Below, piece by piece: positions 1-9,848 of a stretch of DNA of 12,868 nt. Below the pieces are notes generated by a model. The model had not been told where the DNA came from and searched no databases. It saw only the letters and a list, made by a program, of their open reading frames with translations. The translations under genes were made by a program, and so were the position numbers. Each line of letters starts with the position of its first letter. The first letter of the stretch is position 1. Origin of the DNA: Clostridia bacterium (lineage in GTDB: Bacteria; Bacillota; DSM-521; Neomoorellales; SLTJ01); NCBI GenBank assembly GCA_014360105.1, contig JACIYD010000011.1:1-12868 (forward strand). The letters are read 5' to 3'.

Positions 1-35
1 TTGTGTTAGCATATAATAATGCCATCAGCCTGTGC

Positions 36-66
36 CTGGCTAAGGGTGGCTACCTTTGGTTATAAT
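36..66 (+). promoter_or_regulatory. Possible rpoB-proximal promoter with a perfect -10 box
   Basis: TATAAT at 61-66 matches the sigma-A -10 consensus exactly. The best -35 candidate is CTGGCT at 36-41, only 3 of 6 matches with a 19-nt spacer, so the promoter is weak on paper. A second TATAAT lies at 12-17, but its -35 would fall outside the window. Initiation near 72-74 would give a short leader that contains the terminator hairpin before rpoB. AT-rich boxes can arise by chance, so this is tentative. Confidence 0.3.
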
Positions 67-86
67 ACTTGGATAAGGGGTTCCAG

Positions 87-139
87 GCGGAAAAGCAAAG
101 CGGGAAAAGGGAAACGTGCTTTGCTTTTGCATTTTTTTT
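87..139 (+). terminator. Intrinsic terminator/attenuator in the rpoB leader
   Basis: AAAAGCAAAGC (91-101) and GCTTTGCTTTT (118-128) form a perfect 11-bp stem with a 16-nt loop. GC at 87-88 can also pair with GC at 129-130 across a bulged GG. Eight T residues follow at 132-139, separated only by A131. This is the standard layout of a Rho-independent terminator. It lies 20 nt before the rpoB start, so it most likely trims read-through from upstream genes (ribosomal protein genes in most bacteria, not visible here) or acts as an attenuator of rpoBC. No protein- or ligand-binding signature is visible. Confidence 0.7.
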
Positions 140-146
140 GTCCCAC

Positions 147-154
147 GGGGGTGA
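147..154 (+). promoter_or_regulatory. Ribosome binding site that fixes the rpoB start
   Basis: GGGGGTGA resembles the GGAGGTGA anti-SD complement with one mismatch and sits 4 nt before ATG 159. It supports ATG 159 over the in-frame codon at 69, whose extra 30 codons would have to read through the terminator hairpin and T-run. Confidence 0.7.
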
Positions 155-158
155 AGGA

Positions 159-3100
159 ATGGCCTATCCCTACCCGGTGAAGTTGGGCCACAAAGAGCGC
201 TGGAGTTACGGACGGATTCCCGAGGTCTTGCCGCTACCAGATCTCATCGAGGTGCAGCGCCGCTCCTACGAATGGTTCATCAACGAAGGTTTGGCCGAAG
301 TGCTGCACGACATTTCCCCGATCCAGGATTTTACAGGAAATCTCCTGCTGGAGTTTGTCGGCCACAGCCTGGGGGAACCGAAGTACTCCGTTGAGGCCTG
401 CAAGGAGCGGGATATGACCTATGCCGCGCCGCTGCGGGTGAAGGTGCGCTTGATCAACAAGGAAACGGGCGAGGTCAAAGAACAAGAAGTTTTCATGGGC
501 GACTTCCCCCTGATGACGGAAAAGGGCACATTTGTAATAAACGGAGCCGAACGGGTGGTGGTCAGCCAGCTTGTGCGCTCCCCCGGTGTTTATTTCAGTG
601 AACAGCAGGATCCAAGCGGCGCCAAGCTTTACGGCGCGACGGTCATCCCCAACCGCGGCGCCTGGCTGGAGTTCGAAACGGACAGCACCGGTTTCATTTA
701 CGTCCGGGTGGACCGCACGCGCAAGATTCCGGCAACCGTGTTGGTCCGTGCCCTGGGCTACGGAACCACCATGGCGGTAGCCGAACTCTTTGGTTATGAC
801 ACCCGCATCCAGACGACGCTGGAGCGGGACAACGCGGATTCCGCCGAAGAGGCATTGCTCGAAATCTACCGGCGGTTGCGCCCCGGCGAGCCGCCCACGG
901 TGGAGACGGCGCGCAACCTCTTAGACAGTTTATTCTTCGATCCCCGGCGCTATGACCTGGGCAACGTTGGCCGGTACAAGCTCAACAAGAAGCTGGGCCT
1001 GGACCCCAGCATCACCAGTCGCCAGTTGACCGCCCAGGATATTATCGCCATTTTGCGTTATCTGCTTGAAGTAATGGATGGTAAGAGAGAAACAGACGAT
1101 ATCGACCACCTGGGTAACCGGCGCTTGCGTTCCGTGGGTGAGCTTTTACAGAACCAGTTCCGCGTGGGCCTGGCCAGAATGGAACGCGTGGTGCGGGAGC
1201 GAATGACCATCCAGGATGTTGACGTCATTACCCCGCAACTGCTCATCAACATCCGGCCGGTGGTGGCGGCCATCAAGGAGTTCTTCGGCTCCAGTCAGCT
1301 CTCCCAGTTTATGGACCAGACCAATCCGCTGTCCGAGCTGACGCACAAAAGGCGCTTGAGCGCTTTGGGACCCGGCGGTTTGAGCCGGGAGCGCGCCGGA
1401 TTTGAGGTGCGGGACGTCCACCACTCCCACTACGGGCGAGTCTGCCCCATCGAGACGCCGGAAGGACCGAACATCGGGCTTATCGGTAGTTTAACCACCT
1501 ATGCCCGGGTTAATGAGTACGGCTTCATCGAGACGCCCTACCGGCGGGTAGATAAGGAAAAAGGCGTGGTTACCGATGAAATCGTTTACCTTGCGGCCGA
1601 CGAAGAGGAGAAGTATGTCATTGCCCAGGCGAATGCGCCGCTGGACGAAGAGGGCCGCTTCCTGAGGAAGCGGGTTAACGCGAGGTACCGGGGTGAAATC
1701 CTGGAGGTGGCGGCGGATGAGGTCGATTTCATGGACGTCTCGCCCAAGCAGGTATGGAGCGTAGCCACCTCCCTCATCCCTTTCCTGGAGCACGACGACG
1801 CCAACCGGGCGCTGATGGGTGCCAACATGCAGCGTCAGGCCGTGCCCCTGGTACGCACCGAGGCGCCCCTGGTGGGTACGGGACTGGAATGGAAGGCGGC
1901 CCGGGATTCCGGCGTAGTGGTGGTGGCGAAGGGGGACGGCACGGTAACCAGGGTCACGGCGAACGAAATCGTGGTGGAGGACGACCTTGGCCGCCCCACC
2001 AGTTACAAATTGCTGAAATTCGTTCGCTCCAACCAGGGTACGTGTATTAACCAGAAGCCCATTGTGAGGAAGGGCGACCGGGTGGTAGCTGGCCAGGTAA
2101 TTGCTGACGGTCCCTCCACGGCACAAGGTGAGCTGGCCCTGGGGCGCAACGTCCTCGTGGCCTTCATGAGTTGGGAGGGCTATAACTACGAGGACGCCAT
2201 CCTCATCAGCGAGCGGCTGGTACGGGAAGACGTTTTTACCTCGATTCACATTGAGGAATATGAGTGCGAGGCGCGGGACACCAAGCTCGGTCCGGAGGAG
2301 ATCACCCGCGACATCCCGAACGTGGGTGAAGAAGTGCTAAAAGATCTGGACGACCGCGGCATCATCCGCGTAGGGGCGGAGGTGCAACCGGGTGATATCC
2401 TCGTGGGCAAGGTCACGCCCAAAGGAGAGACGGAGCTGACCGCCGAGGAGCGTTTGCTGCGGGCTATTTTCGGCGAGAAGGCGCGCGAGGTACGGGATAC
2501 CTCGCTCCGGGTACCGCACGGCGAGTCCGGCAAGGTAGTCGAGGTGAAGGTTTTCTCCCGGGAAAAGGGCGACGAATTGGCGCCGGGCGTGAACCAGTTG
2601 GTACGGGTTTATGTGGCCCAGCGGCGCAAGATCTCCGAGGGAGATAAGGTTGCGGGCCGCCACGGGAACAAGGGGGTTATCTCGCGGATTCTCCCGGTAG
2701 AAGATATGCCTTTCCTTCCGGACGGGACACCTGTCGACGTCGTGCTTAACCCCTTGGGCGTTCCCTCGCGCATGAATCTGGGGCAGATCCTCGAGTGCCA
2801 CTTGGGCTGGGCGGCAAAAGCTCTCGGTCTTGAGGTCGCTTCCCCCGTCTTCGACGGCGCCGACGAACAAGATATCGTCCGCGCGCTGGAAAAAGCAGGC
2901 CTGCCGCCGCACGGCAAGACCGTGCTTTATGACGGGCGTACCGGTGAGCCCTTCGGCCATGAGATTACGGTGGGTTACATCTACATGCTGAAGCTCGCCC
3001 ACCTGGTAGACGACAAGATCCATGCCCGTTCCACCGGTCCCTATTCACTGGTGACGCAGCAGCCTCTCGGTGGCAAGGCCCAGTTTGGGGGCCAGCGCTT

Positions 3101-3650
3101 TGGCGAGATGGAAGTCTGGGCGCTGGAAGCCTACGGCGCCGCTTATACCTTACAGGAGATTCTTACCGTGAAGTCGGACGACGTGGTTGGCCGGGTGCGC
3201 ACCTATGAGGCCGTGGTCAAGGGAGAGAACGTTCCGGAGCCGGGTGTGCCGGAGTCCTTCAAGGTCTTGATTAAAGAGCTCCAAAGCCTGGGTCTGGACG
3301 TCAAGGTTCTTTCCGAGGAGGACCAGGAAATCGAAATCCGGGAAGAAGAAGACGATTTTGCCGAAACCGCCAAGGAACTGGGCCTTGACCTGCGGCCGGA
3401 AGAAGCCCTCGTTGTAGAAGGCGAGGAAGAGGGAGAGGAGGAGGAAGAAGAGGAGGAAGCTTACCTCGTCGAGGGCACCCGTGGCCTTGAGGCGGAGGGG
3501 GAGGTAGAAGAGGAGGAATACGCCGGGGAACTGGAAGAAAGCCCGGAAATCCTGGATGAAGAGGAACTGGCGTGGGAGGAAGGAGAAGAAGAGCAGGAAT
3601 TGGACTACGACCATCCGCTATCCGGGATTAGGAAACGGGAAGCGAAGTAA
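159..3650 (+). CDS. rpoB: DNA-directed RNA polymerase subunit beta
   Basis: Encodes the 1163-residue beta subunit of RNA polymerase, which with beta' forms the catalytic cleft. The start is ATG 159 ([19 protein letters not shown]), chosen for its Shine-Dalgarno and family-typical N-terminus. The rifampicin region is intact at about residues 376-408 ([19 protein letters not shown], then [12 protein letters not shown]). Asp386, His396 and Ser401 match the usual drug-contact residues, so a rifampicin-sensitive sequence is expected. GYNYEDAIL and the active-site motif [12 protein letters not shown] (Lys830, Lys838) are present. The conserved C-terminal clamp motif [20 protein letters not shown] is followed by an unusual acidic tail (about residues 1062-1163, including eight glutamates at 1093-1100). 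Length is close to the roughly 1190 residues of the Bacillus protein. rpoC follows 21 nt downstream, so the two are surely cotranscribed. Confidence 0.99.
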   Translation: MAYPYPVKLGHKERWSYGRIPEVLPLPDLIEVQRRSYEWFINEGLAEVLHDISPIQDFTGNLLLEFVGHSLGEPKYSVEACKERDMTYAAPLRVKVRLINKETGEVKEQEVFMGDFPLMTEKGTFVINGAERVVVSQLVRSPGVYFSEQQDPSGAKLYGATVIPNRGAWLEFETDSTGFIYVRVDRTRKIPATVLVRALGYGTTMAVAELFGYDTRIQTTLERDNADSAEEALLEIYRRLRPGEPPTVETARNLLDSLFFDPRRYDLGNVGRYKLNKKLGLDPSITSRQLTAQDIIAILRYLLEVMDGKRETDDIDHLGNRRLRSVGELLQNQFRVGLARMERVVRERMTIQDVDVITPQLLINIRPVVAAIKEFFGSSQLSQFMDQTNPLSELTHKRRLSALGPGGLSRERAGFEVRDVHHSHYGRVCPIETPEGPNIGLIGSLTTYARVNEYGFIETPYRRVDKEKGVVTDEIVYLAADEEEKYVIAQANAPLDEEGRFLRKRVNARYRGEILEVAADEVDFMDVSPKQVWSVATSLIPFLEHDDANRALMGANMQRQAVPLVRTEAPLVGTGLEWKAARDSGVVVVAKGDGTVTRVTANEIVVEDDLGRPTSYKLLKFVRSNQGTCINQKPIVRKGDRVVAGQVIADGPSTAQGELALGRNVLVAFMSWEGYNYEDAILISERLVREDVFTSIHIEEYECEARDTKLGPEEITRDIPNVGEEVLKDLDDRGIIRVGAEVQPGDILVGKVTPKGETELTAEERLLRAIFGEKAREVRDTSLRVPHGESGKVVEVKVFSREKGDELAPGVNQLVRVYVAQRRKISEGDKVAGRHGNKGVISRILPVEDMPFLPDGTPVDVVLNPLGVPSRMNLGQILECHLGWAAKALGLEVASPVFDGADEQDIVRALEKAGLPPHGKTVLYDGRTGEPFGHEITVGYIYMLKLAHLVDDKIHARSTGPYSLVTQQPLGGKAQFGGQRFGEMEVWALEAYGAAYTLQEILTVKSDDVVGRVRTYEAVVKGENVPEPGVPESFKVLIKELQSLGLDVKVLSEEDQEIEIREEEDDFAETAKELGLDLRPEEALVVEGEEEGEEEEEEEEAYLVEGTRGLEAEGEVEEEEYAGELEESPEILDEEELAWEEGEEEQELDYDHPLSGIRKREAK

Positions 3651-3671
3651 AGGGAGAAGGGAGAGAGAGCC

Positions 3672-7208
<3,537 letters not shown>

Positions 7209-7301
7209 CCAGGCAAGCGGGTCCTGCCCCTGGGGTACAAGACTTTCAGCACCGCGGCGAATGGGCTTTTCGCGAGAGTGCAGTGCAGTCAGTCTCTGGC
7301 G

Positions 7302-7550
7302 TATCCCCACTTTTGTCGGGCGGTCTTTGGCTCACAGCGAGAGACTTGAGCGTCGCGGTGAGCCGAACTTGCGCGAGGGCGAGGGCGCAAGTCCGGCCGA
7401 AGGCCACGGATGGCCAATAGCTCCCGCGGCGCCATGGAGGGCGCGCACGCGCCGCGGGCACGCCTCAGGCCCGAAGCGCGAGCCTCAATTCGGCCCGCGA
7501 GGCTCACCCCAACGAGGGAGCCAAAGACCGCAAGAGGCAAACTGGGGATA
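7302..7550. repeat. 249-bp multi-stem inverted-repeat element between rpoC and trpD
   Basis: The ends are an 8-bp inverted repeat, TATCCCCA (7302-7309) and TGGGGATA (7543-7550). Inside is a perfect 14-bp pair, GCGGTCTTTGGCTC (7320-7333) with GAGCCAAAGACCGC (7518-7531). Further nested pairs are GGTGAGCC (7357-7364) with GGCTCACC (7501-7508) and GGCCGAA (7395-7401) with TTCGGCC (7489-7495). Two local hairpins lie inside: ACTTGCGC/GCGCAAGT (7367-7374, 7385-7392) and the 10-bp CCCGCGGCGC/GCGCCGCGGG (7423-7432, 7449-7458). This is far more pairing than expected by chance. It could be a MITE-like non-autonomous element or a structured RNA. I see no target-site duplication and no match to RNase P, SRP or tmRNA signatures. 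The strand is undecided. The remaining bases of the spacer before it (7209-7301) show nothing I can assign. Confidence 0.65.
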
Positions 7551-7568
7551 ACCCAGCGGCGGTAGATC

Positions 7569-7598
7569 TTGACAGGTCGCGGGCGAGCATGTTATCTA
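7569..7598 (+). promoter_or_regulatory. trp operon promoter
   Basis: TTGACA at 7569-7574 is a perfect -35 box. TGTTATCTA at 7590-7598 reads as an extended -10 (TGnTATnnn) with an 18-nt spacer; the -10 hexamer itself is weak. Initiation would be near 7604-7606, just before the first GAG/UAG triplet, which is where a TRAP-controlled leader should begin. Confidence 0.6.
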
Positions 7599-7612
7599 TA
7601 TACCAAACTGAA

Positions 7613-7668
7613 TAGCCAAAGACGAGTAGAGTAGGCCAAGAGACGAGTCCTAGGTGAGCTGAGGTGAG
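7613..7668 (+). promoter_or_regulatory. TRAP (MtrB) RNA-binding site of the trp leader
   Basis: Eleven triplet slots can be laid out with only 2-3 nt between neighbours: TAG 7613, AAG 7619, GAG 7624, GAG 7629, GGC 7634, GAG 7640, GAG 7645, TAG 7651, GAG 7656, GAG 7661 and GAG 7666. Nine are exact GAG/UAG; AAG is a mild deviation and GGC a poor one. TRAP is an 11-subunit ring that binds eleven (G/U)AG triplets at this spacing in the Bacillus subtilis trp leader. The array lies between the promoter and the terminator and overlaps the antiterminator, as the mechanism needs. The gene for TRAP is not in the window. Confidence 0.85.
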
Positions 7669-7697
7669 ACTGGCGGAAAGTAACCAGCGCTCGACCT
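7652..7697 (+). promoter_or_regulatory. trp antiterminator, exclusive of the terminator
   Basis: AGGTGAGC (7652-7659) can pair with GCTC-G-ACCT (7689-7697), 8 bp with one bulged G. AGGTGAG at 7662-7668 offers a slightly shorter alternative. Either pairing consumes the 5' arm and loop of the terminator, so the two structures are mutually exclusive. The 5' strand is made of TRAP triplets, so bound TRAP would prevent it. The pairing was found by eye and its energy was not calculated. Confidence 0.6.
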
Positions 7698-7716
7698 GAG
7701 CGCTGGTTTTGTATTT
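7682..7716 (+). terminator. Intrinsic terminator of the trp attenuator
   Basis: AACCAGCGCTC (7682-7692) pairs perfectly with GAGCGCTGGTT (7698-7708) around a 5-nt loop (GACCT). TTTTGTATTT follows at 7707-7716. The hairpin lies after the trp promoter and 28 nt before the trpD start, so it ends the leader transcript when it forms. Confidence 0.88.
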
Positions 7717-7744
7717 GCCGCCGGTCAGAAGGGAGAGGAGAGGA

Positions 7745-8794
7745 ATGAAGGATATCCTGCAAAAACTCGCCCGGGGCGAAGAGCTGAACCAGGACGACAT
7801 CGACGAAGTAGTTTTCGGCCTCAAGGAGGACCGCTTCCCGCCGACGCAGGTGGCAGGCTTCCTCATGGCCTTTCTCATGAAGGGTCCCACCACGGCAGAA
7901 ATCGCCGCCGTGGTAAAGGCCATGCGGCGCGCCTGTGTTCCCGTCAAGGCGCGCGTCAACGGCGAGCTGACCGATACCTGCGGTACCGGCGGGGGGCAGA
8001 CCACCTTCAACGTCAGCACCGCGAACGCCCTGCTGGCTGCAGCCGCCGGGGTGAAAATCGCCAAGCATGGTTCCCGTTCCATTTCTGCGTCCTCGGGCAG
8101 CGCCGATGTCCTGGAGGCGCTGGGCATTCCGGTGGAGCTCGAGCCGGAGGAGGTAGAGCGACTCCTCGAGGAGGTCGGCTTTTCCTTCCTTTACGCGCCC
8201 AAGTTCCACCCCGTAATGATGAAGGTGTTCGGGCCGGAAAACGACCTCGGCATCAAGACCATCTTTTTCACCATCATCGGACCCCTGGTCAATCCCGCCG
8301 GTGCGAGGCGCCACGTCTTGGGGGTCTACCGGCCCGAGCTGGTGGAGCAGGTGGCGGCGGTCGCCTGTGAGGTGGGGCTGACCCATGCCCTGGTCGTCCA
8401 CGGAATGGACGGGGTAGACGAAATCTCCCTTCTCGGTGAGACCAAGGTGGCCGAAGTCAAGGACGGGCACATTACTTACTATACCATTGCTCCGGAAGAC
8501 TTTGGTCTTAAGCGCTGCTCCTTGGAGGCGGTGCGCGGGGGCGACCCGGCCTACAACGCGCGTACCATTCTGGACATCTTCAGCGGGAGGGACGAGGGGC
8601 CGCGGCGGGACATGCTGCTCTTAAACACCGCCGCCACCCTCCTGGTTGCCGATAAAGTGGCCTCCCTCGAAGAAGGCCTGGCCCTTGCCCGGGAAACGCT
8701 GGCCTCCGGCCGCGCCCTGACGAAGCTGGAAGAGATTCGGGCGAAAACGCAGGCGTTAAGGAGCGAGAAGGCTTGGACCTCTGTGCCGCACTAG
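7745..8794 (+). CDS. trpD: Anthranilate phosphoribosyltransferase (divergent)
   Basis: TrpD joins anthranilate to PRPP to make phosphoribosyl-anthranilate. The product is 349 residues, normal for the family. The start is ATG 7745, after GGGAGAGGAGAGGA; the in-frame TTG at 7709 lies in the terminator T-run and is rejected. The helical N-terminal domain (EELNQDDIDEVVFGLKED) leads into the PRPP site CGTGGGQTTFNVST (79-92) and KHGSRSISASSGSADVLEALG (from 107). Departures from the usual family pattern are visible: Gly84 replaces Asp in GTGGD, Ser110 replaces Asn in KHGNR, and Glu165 falls where the anthranilate-binding Arg (Arg164 of the Sulfolobus enzyme) normally lies. IGPLVNPAG is kept. It is the first gene of the operon. 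Context makes TrpD likely, but the substitutions leave a small chance of altered specificity. Confidence 0.9.
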   Translation: MKDILQKLARGEELNQDDIDEVVFGLKEDRFPPTQVAGFLMAFLMKGPTTAEIAAVVKAMRRACVPVKARVNGELTDTCGTGGGQTTFNVSTANALLAAAAGVKIAKHGSRSISASSGSADVLEALGIPVELEPEEVERLLEEVGFSFLYAPKFHPVMMKVFGPENDLGIKTIFFTIIGPLVNPAGARRHVLGVYRPELVEQVAAVACEVGLTHALVVHGMDGVDEISLLGETKVAEVKDGHITYYTIAPEDFGLKRCSLEAVRGGDPAYNARTILDIFSGRDEGPRRDMLLLNTAATLLVADKVASLEEGLALARETLASGRALTKLEEIRAKTQALRSEKAWTSVPH

Positions 8795-9582
8795 GCGAGG
8801 CGAAGCAAAAGGGACTGGTTCCGGTCATTGCCGAGATCAAGCGCGTGATCCCCAGACTGGCCGCGGCGGGTCGCCCGCCCGACACGCGCCCGGCGGCGTG
8901 GCTGGCCCGGCGCTACCTCGAGGGCGGTGCCGCCGCCATTTCCCTGGTTACCGAAACGCGCCACTTCGGCGGCCGGCCGGAGACCGATGTGCCGGCGGTA
9001 CTGCGGGCCACCCCCCTGCCGCTCCTGATCAAGGATTTTATCTCGGACCGCGCCGCCGTCGACGCCTACGCCTCGCTCGTAGCCGCCGTCTGCCCGGACG
9101 ACGCGGCGCGCGTAACCCTGCTGCTGATTGCCCACCGGGTCAAGGAGCCGCTCCCGCTCCTGGTGCGCCACATACGCTCCCGGGGCCTGGGTGTGCTGGT
9201 CGAAACGCGGGGGCCGGCGGATCTCTCTTATCTAGAGGGAGTGGAGCCGCCTCCTGAGCTGGTGGGGATCAATAACAAGAACATCGACGAGCTAGAAATG
9301 GGAGAAGACGCGGTGCGGCTTACCCCGCAAATGATCGCCCCCTACCGCCAGGTGTTACCGGGAGCCCGGATCGTTAGCGAAAGCGCGCACCATACGGTTG
9401 CGGACGTGCGGCGCGCCCTGGCCGCCGGGGCGGACGCGGTCCTCGTGGGAACCGCCTTTCTCCTTGCCGCCGACCCGGCGGCTGCGGTGGCAAGCTTCGT
9501 CCAAGCCCGGCAAACAGCGCAGGGCCGGCCGGACGTGTTGGCGGCTGCCGGGGAGAGGCACGGGGTAGCGGCCCGGGCGTGA
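8773..9582 (+). CDS. trpC: Indole-3-glycerol phosphate synthase (short, divergent)
   Basis: TrpC closes the indole ring, turning CdRP into indole-3-glycerol phosphate with loss of CO2. The start is TTG 8773 behind AAGGAG (8758-8763), overlapping the end of trpD by 22 nt, so translation is probably coupled. The 269-residue TIM barrel keeps residues aligning with the catalytic set: Glu21 and Lys23 (AEIKR), Lys87 (LIKDF), Glu144 (LVETRG), Asn167 (GINNKN) and Glu203-Ser204 (VSESA). Two oddities stand out. The N-terminal helix before the barrel is about 30 residues shorter than usual, with no upstream start codon to restore it. The usual KRxSPSKG loop reads KRVIPRLAAAG. Lys169 also replaces the usual Arg in INNRNL. 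The last 30 residues look like a loose extension. Confidence 0.9.
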   Translation: MDLCAALGEAKQKGLVPVIAEIKRVIPRLAAAGRPPDTRPAAWLARRYLEGGAAAISLVTETRHFGGRPETDVPAVLRATPLPLLIKDFISDRAAVDAYASLVAAVCPDDAARVTLLLIAHRVKEPLPLLVRHIRSRGLGVLVETRGPADLSYLEGVEPPPELVGINNKNIDELEMGEDAVRLTPQMIAPYRQVLPGARIVSESAHHTVADVRRALAAGADAVLVGTAFLLAADPAAAVASFVQARQTAQGRPDVLAAAGERHGVAARA

Positions 9583-9746
9583 CGTCGGGTCGGCCGGGCG
9601 GGAGGCGGCCTTCCGTCCGGTCCCCGGAAAAGGTGACCGAGAGGACTCCTTCATGCCGCAAATTGCGGCGCCACGAAAGATCAAAATGGTTTTTCGGGGG
9701 AGTGCTCCATGGGGCGTGGCTCCACAATGAGGGCAGGAAATTGCAG

Positions 9747-9817
9747 GGGGCGGGCCTGGGATTTGCTCCAAATCCCACCGGCTTGCAGTCGCGGGAGCAA
9801 ACCCAGGCCAAAGCCCC
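9747..9817 (+). promoter_or_regulatory. Strong hairpin with an alternative fold in the trpC-trpF gap
   Basis: GGCCTGGG (9753-9760), a bulged A, then TTTGCTCC (9762-9769) pairs with GGAGCAAA (9794-9801) and CCCAGGCC (9802-9809): 16 bp. GGGGC/GCCCC (9747-9751, 9813-9817) can extend it. The same 5' arm can instead fold locally as TGGGATTT (9757-9764) with AAATCCCA (9770-9777), 8 bp with a 5-nt loop. The two folds exclude each other. No T-run follows, so it is not a plain terminator. It may be a processing or stability element, or part of an inserted repeat. The whole gap (9583-9848, 266 nt) is out of place in an otherwise compact operon. Confidence 0.6.
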
Positions 9818-9848
9818 AGGAAATGGTCCTTTCGGGGGAGAAACGGTA

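Noticed and set aside
69..158. Extended N-terminus of rpoB from codon 69
   Set aside because: The extra 30 codons run through a perfect terminator hairpin and T-run, match no RpoB N-terminus, and a good Shine-Dalgarno precedes ATG 159.
3405..3600. GAG-rich stretch in rpoB as a second TRAP site
   Set aside because: The GAGs are glutamate codons of the acidic tail, mostly spaced 0, 3 or irregular, with no promoter-terminator context.
7209..7233. Terminator right after rpoC
   Set aside because: Only a 5-bp CCAGG/CCTGG stem is possible and no T-run follows.
7302..7550. Element as RNase P RNA, SRP RNA, tmRNA or CRISPR
   Set aside because: None of the conserved sequence blocks of those RNAs is present, and there are no regularly spaced direct repeats.
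7600..7744. T-box riboswitch or Trp leader peptide before trpD
   Set aside because: No T-box antiterminator core (AGGGTGGNACCGCG-like) is present, and there is no short frame with tandem Trp codons; the GAG/UAG array explains the leader better.
9579..9848. trpF as a 312-residue protein from GTG 9579
   Set aside because: The 90 added residues show no recognisable domain and are low in complexity; ATG 9849 has a good Shine-Dalgarno and gives normal TrpF length with Cys7 in place.
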